Positions 46,756 to 55,192 of a stretch of DNA of 64,000 nucleotides are shown one piece after another (the stretch's first letter is position 1; each line of letters starts with the position of its first letter). Origin of the DNA: Bifidobacterium gallicum DSM 20093 = LMG 11596 (GTDB lineage: Bacteria; Actinomycetota; Actinomycetes; Actinomycetales; Bifidobacteriaceae); the NCBI RefSeq assembly GCF_000741205.1, contig NZ_JGYW01000001.1, positions 167,645 to 231,644 of the forward strand, written 5' to 3'. The notes under the pieces were generated by a model. The model saw only the letters and a list, made by a program, of their open reading frames with translations, made no database searches and was not told the origin of the DNA. Made by a program: the position numbers and the translations under genes.

Positions 46756-47150
46756 TTGTGTATATGCAGCTCTATGCAGATTTATGAAACGAACCACTGA
46801 AAAAACGTTGATTGCGTTGGCAGATAAGGCGATGGTTTCGCGCGGCCAAAAATCTCATGCGTACCCGAATGGTGTACAAAAAATGTCCAATACATGGTTA
46901 CAACGGGCGTTTGCGTGAACATTCACGTAGCATGTGTCGAAAGCGATGATGCATCGCTATGGTGACGACGAAGTCATCGGATGTACAGCGCCTACGGAGG
47001 GGTGGGTTCACGGGAATACAACATCAGCATAAGTGACGGCCTGTGGCTGCAAAGCTAGCGCGGACGTACGTATGGTGGTGATTGTTTCGCATAAGCCCAG
47101 TATCGTAAGCGTCCGTAGGCTTGTGACCAGTCTTACCATGAATCCCCCGC
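46756..47150. other. Gene-free stretch
   Basis: No convincing gene. It holds short dyads: AGCGATG-ATG-CATCGCT near 46940-46965 and GTGAA-CA-TTCAC near 46916. It ends at a strong plus-strand terminator at 47151-47189, so a short untranslated transcript is possible, but no clear promoter could be assigned. Confidence 0.4.
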
Positions 47151-47391
47151 GGGCGGCTGCATTCCACCCCATCTGCAGCCGCCCTTTTTGTGCGTATGCG
47201 GTAACACTACGGCGCTGTACATTGCTGTGGAAGGAGCGTTCGAGCTGCCGTCCACGGGTGGCACGCGCAACCTGTGGGCCGGTATGGTTGGCGCGCTCGC
47301 GCTGTTGCTGGCCATGGGCTTCCAAGTGGCCGCCACGCGCATGCTGCGTCGCGGATCATCCGCGTCAGCTGACGGATCAGCCGCGCAGTAG
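47119..47391 (+). pseudogene. Remnant of an LPXTG cell-wall-anchored surface protein
   Basis: The frame ending at 47391 encodes a textbook sortase anchor: LPSTGGTRNLWAGMVGALAL, the rest of the hydrophobic helix, then basic RMLRRGSS. Upstream of it there is only a TTG (47188) or GTG (47227) and an in-frame stop at 47116, so the surface domain is gone. A transcription terminator lies directly before the TTG. It is read as the last 40-70 residues of a decayed pilus or surface protein. Confidence 0.65.
47151..47189 (+). terminator. Strong plus-strand terminator without an adjacent gene
   Basis: A perfect 11-bp stem GGGCGGCTGCA (47151-47161) with TGCAGCCGCCC (47174-47184) followed by TTTTT. It is some 500 bases from the ATPase stop, which already has its own hairpin. 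It must serve another transcript, or insulate the LPSTG remnant. Confidence 0.75.
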
Positions 47392-47599
47392 CCCTGTCCA
47401 TGAATCCACCTGGGTTTGGGCCGGCCAAGCGCATGCGCTTGCGACCCGCATCCATGTAAACCCGTCCATCTGTGCGCCCACTCCGTCCCGGTTTGGACTG
47501 TGTGGGGATGGGCGGCTCTTGCGTGCAGTTTCCGGTGTCCATCACTGCATTTCAATTTGGACCGCATAGAAACGGCCAGATTGGGCGCTTGCAAGAGTT

Positions 47600-47646
47600 A
47601 GAGGCGCATGCTACAGAAATAACAAAAATCTGTAGCATGCGCCTCT
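47600..47646. repeat. Perfect 18-bp inverted repeat
   Basis: Arms at 47600-47617 and 47629-47646 are exact reverse complements around an A-rich 11-base loop (AATAACAAAAA). No T run follows on either strand, so a normal terminator is unlikely. No flanking target duplication was seen. Confidence 0.75.
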
Positions 47647-47687
47647 TGCGTTACGTTCGAGCGTTAGGTTGAGAGCCGGCCGGAAGC

Positions 47688-47819
47688 AATAAAAAACCCG
47701 GCAGCCGTGCGGTCGCCGGGAAGGAGAGAAGAAGAAAGAGAGAAGTTCAATTATCGGAAATCATGTGACTCCGTTCAGCCGGTAGGAGCCCTTACCGCCT
47801 GACAGTGTTCAGTATGGCG
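47688..47819 (-). ncRNA. Candidate small RNA on the minus strand
   Basis: A minus-strand terminator (stem CCCGGC/GCCGGG at 47697-47720, followed on that strand by TTTTTTATTG) has no gene in front of it, since dcd reads the other way. A -10 TACAGT (47831-47826) could start a transcript of about 130 nt. The predicted RNA has a hairpin CGGTA...TACCG and, alternatively, CCGCC...GGCGG. The -35 box is poor. No family match is recognised. Confidence 0.35.
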
Positions 47820-48005
47820 GCCAAAACTGTACGGAACTGTTGATTTTGCTGAATGTTTTCTTGGAAAATGTGGGAGAAACGTCGACGATGACAGGTTTGT
47901 GATCAACTTTTGACATCGCTGCGCCGAGGAATTGCCTATTTTTCATGCTCTGCGGTTACACTGAACTGCAGTTACCCATGAAATCGAATGCTTGGAGGAG
48001 GCGCC

Positions 48006-48587
48006 ATGCTGCTGTCCGATCGCGATATCAAATCCGCGTATGCGGATGGCCATATCTCTCTTGATCCGTGGACAGAAGAGAGGGTGCAGCCCGCGTCGAT
48101 TGACGTGCGTCTCGACCGGTTCTTCCGCCTGTTTAAAAACCATACCTATACGTATGTTGATCCGGCGGAAAATCAGGGAGAACTCACCGAAGAATACGAA
48201 GTGGCGCCCGACGAACCCTGGATTTTGCACCCGGGCGAGTTCGCGCTGGGCTCCACCTGGGAGTACGTCAAGCTGGACTCGACGATTGCCGCACGTCTCG
48301 AGGGCAAGAGCTCGCTCGGACGTCTCGGCATCCTCACGCACTCGACGGCCGGCTTTATTGACCCGGGATTTGAGGGGCACATTACGCTCGAATTGTCAAA
48401 CGTGTCGACGTTGCCCGTCAAACTTTGGCCCGGCATGAAAATCGGCCAGATGTGCTTCTTCCAACTCAGCTCACCGGCTGAGCATCCGTACGGCTCGCAA
48501 GTCACCGGATCGCACTATCAGGGACAGCGCGGGCCAACTCCGTCGCGTTCGTACGTGAATTTCTACAAGGCACAGATTACCGACTGA
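48006..48587 (+). CDS. dcd: dCTP deaminase (bifunctional dCTP deaminase/dUTPase type)
   Basis: Converts dCTP to dUTP or directly to dUMP. 193 residues from ATG 48006 (GGAGGAGG upstream). Conserved family segments: [26 protein letters not shown], the trimer motif [20 protein letters not shown] and [13 protein letters not shown] containing the catalytic glutamate. Actinobacterial members are typically the bifunctional form, which makes dUMP for thymidylate synthesis. Confidence 0.93.
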   Translation: MLLSDRDIKSAYADGHISLDPWTEERVQPASIDVRLDRFFRLFKNHTYTYVDPAENQGELTEEYEVAPDEPWILHPGEFALGSTWEYVKLDSTIAARLEGKSSLGRLGILTHSTAGFIDPGFEGHITLELSNVSTLPVKLWPGMKIGQMCFFQLSSPAEHPYGSQVTGSHYQGQRGPTPSRSYVNFYKAQITD

Positions 48588-48650
48588 CTTGCGGGACGGC
48601 GCGGCCGGTTACCGTGCGTCACGTTGTCGTGTTGCTGAAGGGGCGTAATT

Positions 48651-49979
48651 ATGACGAATTCCGGAACTTCCCGTCCGACTGACGGACAACAACATTTATT
48701 GACTCCTCCCGATACTCCATCGCAGAGCCATGCGCATATGTCGGGCGCGTCACGTGAGGATAGGTCAAGCGACATCATCGACCATACGCTGCTGTTCCCG
48801 CCCACCGGCAACGGCGACTCGACGATGCCTACGCAAACCGTGCCCTCGCAGGTGGACGCCTCATATCTGGAGTTTCCCGAAACAACGGGACCTGAGCTGC
48901 CCGCCATTCAGCAAGCGCGAGTGGCCTCGTCCACGCCAATCACGTCCGATAATGCTGAGCTGAACGATGCCGATGCGGACGATGCTGAAGATTCGGATAT
49001 TTTTGAAACGGCCAACAAGCCTCGTCAACATCGCCGCCACGGTGACGAACCGGCCAAACGCGGCAACGGCAAGCGTATCGTCGTGGCCGTGGTTGCCGTT
49101 GTGGCTGCTGCGGGTCTTGTGGCCGGCGGCCTGTGGTGGTGGAATTCAAGCCGCGACAACGCGGCGAAAACGGCTGTGCTGAACGAATGCCTTGATGCGC
49201 AACACAACTACGACAGCGTTGCCGCGAGCCTGAAGAAAGGTGTGGACGGCACTACCACACTGGCCAAGCTCACTGCCAAGGATGTGACCGACGCGGCTAC
49301 GATCGAGAACTTCACGAAGGCCTTGAACGATGCACAACAAGCGCGCGATGCCAAGACCCCGGCACAATGCACGGCTGCAATGCCGTCGCAGGAGCTCGAT
49401 GAGACGCGCATTGCCTGGAACACGGCGACGCAGAACATAACGACGGCAAACGAGCAGTTGACCAAGACTTCACAAGCGTTGAGCCAATCCCAGGCCGCCA
49501 AAACGCTCGAAAACCTACGCAACGATTTGAACAACGCCGTCACCACGGCCCAAGAAGCCTACGATGCTTCGGCCGGACAGGTAGCCGATGAAGCGACGCG
49601 TGAATCCTTGCTCAAGGCGATCGACGATGCCAAGAAGCTTGCCGGTTCTGAGGAACTGACGGCTGATCAGGTCAAACAAGCCAAAGATGCGCTGACCAAG
49701 GCCAATGATGCTGTGCAAACCTCAATCACCGACCTCGCCAACGCGAACGCCGCCGCAGCCGCCGCTGCCGCGCAACAGCAGGCATTGGCCCAGCAACAAG
49801 CATTGGCCCAACAGCAGGCGTTGCAGAATCAGCAAGCGCTGCAGAACCAGCAAGCGCTGCAGAACCAGCAGGCTCAGCTGCCGCAGCAACCAGTCCAACA
49901 GGTCGCTCCCGGTGGTGACGCAGGCAACACGGGCGACGCGGGCACCGTCACCGACCCCAACGCCGGCGTAATCCAATAA
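48651..49979 (+). CDS. Single-pass membrane protein with extracellular coiled coil and Gln-rich repeats
   Basis: 442 residues, AAGGGG upstream. Residues 1-135 are hydrophilic and disordered, with acidic DADADDAEDSD. One membrane helix follows (about 140-162, IVVAVVAVVAAAGLVAGGLWW). Residues about 165-365 are an Ala-rich helical coiled coil with FIVAR-like ADEATRESLLKAIDDAKKL; there are two cysteines in the proximal part. The C-terminus has tandem five-residue repeats QQALA/QNQQAL, encoded by repeated DNA that could slip. No function is recognised; a cell-envelope spacer or adhesion role is possible. It is 63 bases after dcd. Confidence 0.75.
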   Translation: MTNSGTSRPTDGQQHLLTPPDTPSQSHAHMSGASREDRSSDIIDHTLLFPPTGNGDSTMPTQTVPSQVDASYLEFPETTGPELPAIQQARVASSTPITSDNAELNDADADDAEDSDIFETANKPRQHRRHGDEPAKRGNGKRIVVAVVAVVAAAGLVAGGLWWWNSSRDNAAKTAVLNECLDAQHNYDSVAASLKKGVDGTTTLAKLTAKDVTDAATIENFTKALNDAQQARDAKTPAQCTAAMPSQELDETRIAWNTATQNITTANEQLTKTSQALSQSQAAKTLENLRNDLNNAVTTAQEAYDASAGQVADEATRESLLKAIDDAKKLAGSEELTADQVKQAKDALTKANDAVQTSITDLANANAAAAAAAAQQQALAQQQALAQQQALQNQQALQNQQALQNQQAQLPQQPVQQVAPGGDAGNTGDAGTVTDPNAGVIQ

Positions 49980-50110
49980 TTCCGCACTTGTTGGGCTTGC
50001 GGCAGCCGCCAGCTTGCCCTATCTGCCAGTTTGCCCCGTGCCGCTCACGCCACGTTTTGGTGAGCTGATAGCAGCCGGCGCCCCGCGCGTTGCCTTGCAC
50101 TCATAAACGG

Positions 50111-50372
50111 CTCGAAATCCGTATCGTGTTTGTACCACGGTGGTACGAATGCGGTACGGATGGGTTGGATTTGTATCGTGTTTGTACCACGGTGGTACGT
50201 TGGCGCTACGGATTTTGGCTCGTTTGTATCGTGGTTGTACCACGGTGGTACATTGACGCTACTTTTTGCTCGAAATCCGTATCGTGGTTGTACCACCGTG
50301 GTACAGAAGCGGTACGTTTTGCCCCTATCTGTGTTGCGTTTGTACCACGGTGGTACAGAAACGATACAGGTG
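50111..50372. repeat. Array B: five perfect dyad elements with a 52-53 bp period
   Basis: The 15-bp dyad GTACCAC[G/C]GTGGTAC begins at 50132, 50184, 50237, 50290 and 50342, with steps of 52, 53, 53 and 52. Only the central base varies (C in unit 4). Flanks are also partly conserved: TATCGTG on the left and a CGGTACG-type element on the right that can pair with it, giving a longer imperfect hairpin. The array lies between the convergent membrane-protein gene and tadA. The core geometry, GTACC-N5-GGTAC, is the same as that of array A. The remainder of 49980-50451 has no gene. Confidence 0.9.
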
Positions 50373-50451
50373 GAGCGCCCAACCGCACGACAAGTCGACA
50401 AAACGGCAGATTTTCCGCTTCACCCCACCTCCAATTCGCCCCGCCCCCGCA

Positions 50452-50910
50452 TCACCCGCGCAGGCGGAAGAAGGCGGTGAGCAGTTGGGCGCATTCGGAT
50501 TCGCGGATGCCGCCGTAGACTTCGGGGTGCGCGCCAATATGGGGGTCACGCGGCAGGTCCCAGACCGACCCGCAGGCACCGAGTTTGGCATCCCACGCAC
50601 CGAACACGATGCGCCCCACATGCGTTTGCAGGCAAGCGCCCGCGCACATCGGGCACGGTTCGAGCGTGACCACGAGCGTGCAATCTTCGAGGTTCCAGCT
50701 TCCGAGCGTCGCCGCGGCCTCACGCATCGCTTCAATCTCGGCGTGCGCCAACGGATCGAGATTGCGTTCGCGCATGTTGTGTCCGCGCCCGATCACACGG
50801 CCGCCCGCGTCGAGCACGCACGCCCCAATCGGCACGTCGCCGTGCTGTTTGGCTTGAAGCGCTTGCGCAATCGCCGATTCCATCGCCTGCTCGGCCAGCT
50901 GCTTGTTCAT
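50452..50910 (-). CDS. tadA: tRNA-specific adenosine deaminase
   Basis: Deaminates adenosine 34 to inosine in tRNA-Arg. 152 residues from ATG 50910, a weak ribosome site. Zinc and catalytic residues are in HAE (His56, Glu58) and PCPMC (Cys86, Cys89), within the CMP/dCMP deaminase fold. RNHNMRERNLD-type substrate-loop sequence (here GHNMRERNLDPLAHAE) is typical of TadA rather than cytidine deaminase. It ends beside array B. Confidence 0.93.
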   Translation of the reverse strand: MNKQLAEQAMESAIAQALQAKQHGDVPIGACVLDAGGRVIGRGHNMRERNLDPLAHAEIEAMREAAATLGSWNLEDCTLVVTLEPCPMCAGACLQTHVGRIVFGAWDAKLGACGSVWDLPRDPHIGAHPEVYGGIRESECAQLLTAFFRLRG

Positions 50911-51108
50911 GACGTCCAGTCTACGTCTGACCTCGCTCTGCGTTCTGCTGTCCCATCCGCTCATGCACCCCCATCAATCTCCCGATTGCCGCTCACCGCG
51001 CGCTGTCCATCACATCGTCCTGTTCCCGTCCCACACCCCCTACGGGCAACACGCGCCCTGTACACTGAACAACAGACAGTATGCACCGACAACGCCGAGG
51101 GAGGTTCC

Positions 51109-53181
51109 GTGGAGGTATTCGAGCTCATCTTATGCATCGTGGCAGCAGTCGTGCTGTCCAGTTTCTTGAGCCGGTTCATTCCCAAAGTTTCCACACCGCT
51201 CGTGCAAATCGCGCTCGGTTTGCTGCTGCCCCAACTGCCGTTCATCCCCGACGTCACGCTCGATCCTGAGCTGTTCATGGTGCTGTTCATCGCGCCGCTG
51301 CTCTACCTCGAGGCGCATGACATCGACAAAGGCGCGCTACTCAAAACGTTGAGTTTGTCACTTTCGCTGGCTATCGGTCTGGCCGTCGCCACGATGGTCG
51401 CCGTAGGCTTCAGTTTGCATCTGATATGGCCCGTCGTACCGCTTGCGGCCGCGCTCGCGTTAGGTGCCGCGCTCGGTCCGACCGACGCTGTGGCCGTGTC
51501 GTCACTGAGTCACGAGGCTTCCCTTACGCAGCGCCAGGCCGGTGTGCTCAAGGGCGAAAGCCTGTTCAACGACGCTTCGGGCATCGTCGGTTTCCAGTTC
51601 GCGATTGCGGCCGCCGTCACGGGCCGTTTTGAAGTCGGGGAGGCCGTTGGCGAGTTCATCGTCTCGTTCTGCGCGGGTGCACTGTTCGGTCTCGTCATCG
51701 GCATGCTGGCCAACTGGATTTTTGAATCCATGCGTTCGCTGGGTTGGGAGACGACTACGACGCGCATTCTGTTGGAGCTGTTCCTCCCGTTCCTGCTTTA
51801 CATTGGAGCAGAAGTTATTCATGTCTCGGGTATTTTGGCCGTTGTGGCCGCCGGGCTCATCATACGATTCGACCGGACCGGCGTGGGACCGAATGTGGCG
51901 CGCACGAACATTGTGGCAACGAGTGTATGGGGTGTATTGAGTTTCTCGCTCAATGGCGCCGTGTTCATCCTGCTCGGCATGCTGCTGCCCGGAGCCATGC
52001 ACAACAGTTGGAACAACCCGGGCATCCAGAATTGGATGCTGCTCGGATGCATTGGGTTGACGGCGTTAGTGGTCGTTGGCATGCGGTTCCTGTGGGTGGC
52101 CGCCATGTTGCGCATCGCGCCGGACGCGACCACGCATCAACGACGTCGCATGACGAAGGAACGTTGGCGTTCTGCCGCTGTCATGACATTTGGCGGTCCC
52201 AAAGGCACAATCACGTTGTCGTTGATGTTCACAATTCCTTACACCATCGCAGCTGGGACCAAGTTCCCGATGCGTGATGAACTCATTTTCATTGCCAGCG
52301 GTGTGATCATTGTGACGCTGCTGTTGGCCAATTTCATGCTGCCGATACTGGCGCCAAACAGGGGCCATGACGATAGTCGAGAAATAATTCAAAAATCAAT
52401 CGAACTGCTGCGCAAAACAGTGGAAGAGCTGGCCCAACGCATCACACCCGAAAACAGAAGGGTCGTGATGATCGTGATTGATTCCTATACCAAACGCATC
52501 ACGCGACTCAAGCACCGCATCGGCACGGTGGACCCGGCGGGGCTCGAGCAGCTGCAGGTCGAGACGCTGGAATGGGAGAAGGAATATATCAAGCAGCAGC
52601 TCACGCAGATTCATGCCAAACCCGAGCCACTGACGGCCGAAGATCAGATGGATGAGGAAGCGTGCGAACGCATCCTTGACCAAATCATGACGACGCTGCG
52701 CCAGATTCATGACGAACGTGACGCGGGACAGCGCGTGTGGAAGCTGCGCGGACGTATGCGCGCGTTCACCAGGCGCGCCAAGCTGCTGACGAAACGTATC
52801 TCCGAGAAAATGCGCCGCACGACGCCGCTCGTGAGCGAAGATGAAATTTATGCGCACACGCGGCGCATGCAGTTGCACGCGATTGAGCATGTAATTGACC
52901 GGCTTTATGACGAAATGGCGTCGGACGACCATAAAACCGAGTTTTGTTCGACGCTGCTGCTCGACTACCGTCGCGCGGAAGCGGCGCTCAAGGCGCGGCC
53001 GAACGTCACCGATTCCACAGCGTTCATCAACGGACTCGACGAAGCCAAGCGCGAAGGGTTCAGCATTGAGCTGTCGATCATTCAGGACATGGTCGAGTCG
53101 GGCGATATTACGCGTGCGCAAGCCAGGCAGCTGCGCAAGAACGTGTATGTGATGAGCGTGGACGCCGACGCGGCGATCTGA
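51109..53181 (+). CDS. Na+/H+ antiporter (CPA1 family, NhaP/YjcE type)
   Basis: 690 residues from GTG 51109 (GAGGGAGG upstream); the open frame extends upstream to 50266 but overlaps tadA and array B and is not coding. About 12 membrane helices occupy residues 1-420, with the ion-binding ESLFNDASG and the GPTDAVAV motif. A large cytoplasmic C-terminal domain of about 260 residues is helical and charged, with KHRIGTVDPAGLEQLQVE. It exchanges sodium or potassium for protons. A monocistronic gene. Confidence 0.9.
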   Translation: MEVFELILCIVAAVVLSSFLSRFIPKVSTPLVQIALGLLLPQLPFIPDVTLDPELFMVLFIAPLLYLEAHDIDKGALLKTLSLSLSLAIGLAVATMVAVGFSLHLIWPVVPLAAALALGAALGPTDAVAVSSLSHEASLTQRQAGVLKGESLFNDASGIVGFQFAIAAAVTGRFEVGEAVGEFIVSFCAGALFGLVIGMLANWIFESMRSLGWETTTTRILLELFLPFLLYIGAEVIHVSGILAVVAAGLIIRFDRTGVGPNVARTNIVATSVWGVLSFSLNGAVFILLGMLLPGAMHNSWNNPGIQNWMLLGCIGLTALVVVGMRFLWVAAMLRIAPDATTHQRRRMTKERWRSAAVMTFGGPKGTITLSLMFTIPYTIAAGTKFPMRDELIFIASGVIIVTLLLANFMLPILAPNRGHDDSREIIQKSIELLRKTVEELAQRITPENRRVVMIVIDSYTKRITRLKHRIGTVDPAGLEQLQVETLEWEKEYIKQQLTQIHAKPEPLTAEDQMDEEACERILDQIMTTLRQIHDERDAGQRVWKLRGRMRAFTRRAKLLTKRISEKMRRTTPLVSEDEIYAHTRRMQLHAIEHVIDRLYDEMASDDHKTEFCSTLLLDYRRAEAALKARPNVTDSTAFINGLDEAKREGFSIELSIIQDMVESGDITRAQARQLRKNVYVMSVDADAAI

Positions 53182-53210
53182 GCTGGGCTGGCGGGCTGTA
53201 ACATCGCCGC

Positions 53211-53999
53211 TTACAACAAACCTGAAGCAATGTTGCATTCGAGCATCCACTGGCGCAGGTCGGCGAGCTCGTCCATGTTGACGGAATGGTCGAGCCCGCG
53301 GTACGTATGCTCGGTCAGGAACGTGTGCTCGGCTAGCCAGGCGCTCGTGGCCGCAACATCGTAACGCGGCACCACAGTGTCGGTGGCGTCGCCATGCCCG
53401 TAGAACGTGGGAATGTCAAGCTGCTCGAGTTTCGCGTCGTCGGGGAACGCCTCGCGCAACAATCCGGGCGCCAGGAAGCCAGACAGGCACACGGCCGCGC
53501 GGTATCGTTCGGCATGGATGCGCAACAGCTGGATTGCGAGCGCGCCGCCTTGTGAGAACCCGAGTGGCACAATCGGGCGTTCGTCGGGAATGTTGTTGGT
53601 GACCCACTCGTCGATGGCGACGGAAGCCGCGTAAATATCGCGGTCGAGGTCCTCGCCTGTGGGGATTGAGTCGTGGAACCAGCTGTACGCGCCGGGCTGC
53701 ATGCCGAACATCGTGCGCACCGGAGCTTGCAGCTCGAGCGGCGCGCGCAGCGAAACCCAATCATTGTAGGGCGCGACGTGCTGCATGAGACTGCCCAGGT
53801 CTTCCTCGTTCGACCCCCACCCGTGCAGCAGCAGCAACAGCGGACGTGACGGCGTGTTCGCGGTGCCCCCGCGCGACATGATGGCGTGCTTGACACGCAG
53901 CGGCTCGCCAAAGCGGCCCGGAACGACGTTCGACTCGCGGCCCGTAAGATTCGCAGGCTCGGTGCCGTCAGTGTTTGTTGTCATCGCGTTGTCTGTCAT
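53211..53999 (-). CDS. Alpha/beta-hydrolase of the phospholipase/carboxylesterase family
   Basis: 262 residues from ATG 53999; a TTG nine bases earlier is possible and the ribosome site is weak. The fold shows LLLLLHGWGSNEEDL with the oxyanion region, the nucleophile in PLGFSQGGALAI, Asp in GHGDATDTVVP and His in GLDHSVNMDEL: a complete Ser-Asp-His triad. No signal peptide. Similar to small carboxylesterases acting on short acyl esters; the substrate is not defined. It is the first of three consecutive minus-strand hydrolase-fold genes. Confidence 0.88.
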   Translation of the reverse strand: MTDNAMTTNTDGTEPANLTGRESNVVPGRFGEPLRVKHAIMSRGGTANTPSRPLLLLLHGWGSNEEDLGSLMQHVAPYNDWVSLRAPLELQAPVRTMFGMQPGAYSWFHDSIPTGEDLDRDIYAASVAIDEWVTNNIPDERPIVPLGFSQGGALAIQLLRIHAERYRAAVCLSGFLAPGLLREAFPDDAKLEQLDIPTFYGHGDATDTVVPRYDVAATSAWLAEHTFLTEHTYRGLDHSVNMDELADLRQWMLECNIASGLL

Positions 54000-54149
54000 A
54001 GCGCTCAATATACGCCGCTCGTGACGGTTCAGCCGCGTTGTTTACGGATTTCGCTGTGTTTTTTATTTCCGCGGCACCTGCCTAGCCGCTGCAGCCGCGC
54101 AGCCGAACGCGTTTCTGCTTGAACGCGAACCTTGCAAATCTAGAGCAGT

Positions 54150-55145
54150 CTAAAGCAAGCGTTGGTTGAACATGCGGTAGGGCGAGAACAGCACGTTGAA
54201 AATGTGCCGTTTGGCTGTGTCGTCGGTGACGGCGATCAGCAGGTTCAGCAGTTCGCTGGCGACGCGGCCCGTGAACGTCTGGCGTGAACGGATCAAATGC
54301 GTGCCGCGAGTTTTCCAGTTGTAGACGTAATGCTGCATCACGAACGGTTTGTCACTGTCGATGTAGGCCACGCTGCCGCGCGGATGGTCGTGGATGTTGC
54401 CCACAATCGACGATTTGGGAATGAACGTGTGGATTAGCGGGGCGATGCGGCGGTAGGCGTCGGTGTCGCGCAGTTCGGGAGCCAGACCGGGGCCGTCGAA
54501 ACTGCAGATGCACAGGATGCGCTGTTCAATGCCGGGCTGCTGTTCGGCGAGCGCGCGGCACGAGTATTCGGCGAGGTTGCCGCCTTTGGAATGTCCGCAC
54601 ACGATGATCGGACCGTCCCAGTCGGCCACGTTGCGTGCGAGGAATTCAGCCGCGTCAACTTGCGAACCGGTCGGCGTGACGAGCGAGAGTTCGAGTGATT
54701 CGTGCCAGCCTGTGACGGTCAGGTCGGTGGCGCGGAACGCGACGCACAACACGTTGTGGTAGGTCACGGCCAAGGCACCGAACTGTTGGGCGCCTTCGAT
54801 ATAAGATGCGCGGAAATCACGGAATTGCACGGGCGCGTAGCGTTGCGCATGTTTGACGAGCTGCGCGAGTTCAATGTCTTCCTTGTTTTCGAGTGAGACG
54901 AGTGTGCGCTGGCGTGCATCGGTGATGGTTGGTAGCACGGCGGCGTCGATGGCTTGGGAGAGCGGGAGCGGGGCAGGGGTGGCTGACGTAACTGGCGTGG
55001 CGGACGCGGGCTGCGCGGATGGCGTGGGCTGCGCGGGCTGGTACTCAAAGTTTGACATTTCGGCGAGCACGAGCAAGTCGAGCGCGTTCGGCTTGACTTG
55101 CTCGAACGAACGCTCGCCGTAATCATGCACATAATCCAGCAACAT
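54150..55145 (-). CDS. Mbeg1-like/DUF2974 lipase-fold protein
   Basis: 331 residues from ATG 55145 (AGAGG upstream). The opening LLDYVHDYGERSFEQVKPNA and later FRATDLTVTGWHESLEL match the DUF2974/Mbeg1-like family, which is a lipase-class-3 relative. The nucleophile elbow is IIVCGHSKGGNLAEYS. An Ala/Pro/Thr repeat (about 36-60) is inserted near the N-terminus. No signal peptide or membrane helix. Activity on lipids is inferred from the fold. The stop is at the start of a 150-base spacer. Confidence 0.82.
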   Translation of the reverse strand: MLLDYVHDYGERSFEQVKPNALDLLVLAEMSNFEYQPAQPTPSAQPASATPVTSATPAPLPLSQAIDAAVLPTITDARQRTLVSLENKEDIELAQLVKHAQRYAPVQFRDFRASYIEGAQQFGALAVTYHNVLCVAFRATDLTVTGWHESLELSLVTPTGSQVDAAEFLARNVADWDGPIIVCGHSKGGNLAEYSCRALAEQQPGIEQRILCICSFDGPGLAPELRDTDAYRRIAPLIHTFIPKSSIVGNIHDHPRGSVAYIDSDKPFVMQHYVYNWKTRGTHLIRSRQTFTGRVASELLNLLIAVTDDTAKRHIFNVLFSPYRMFNQRLL

Positions 55146-55192
55146 GGGGTGCCTCTGTTTCTAGCGTTGCTTGCGTTGCTAATGGTTGGTTT

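Noticed and set aside
47688-47819. The minus-strand RNA candidate as signal recognition particle RNA
   Set aside because: The GGAAG/GCAG tetraloop region of SRP RNA is not present.
50045-50401. Open frame on the minus strand across array B
   Set aside because: Same reason: the repeat period is not a multiple of three, and the VPPWYK-like residues come from the palindrome in all frames.
50266-51108. Upstream extension of the Na+/H+ antiporter to 50266
   Set aside because: It would overlap tadA antisense and array B; GTG 51109 has a near-perfect ribosome site and begins the first membrane helix.
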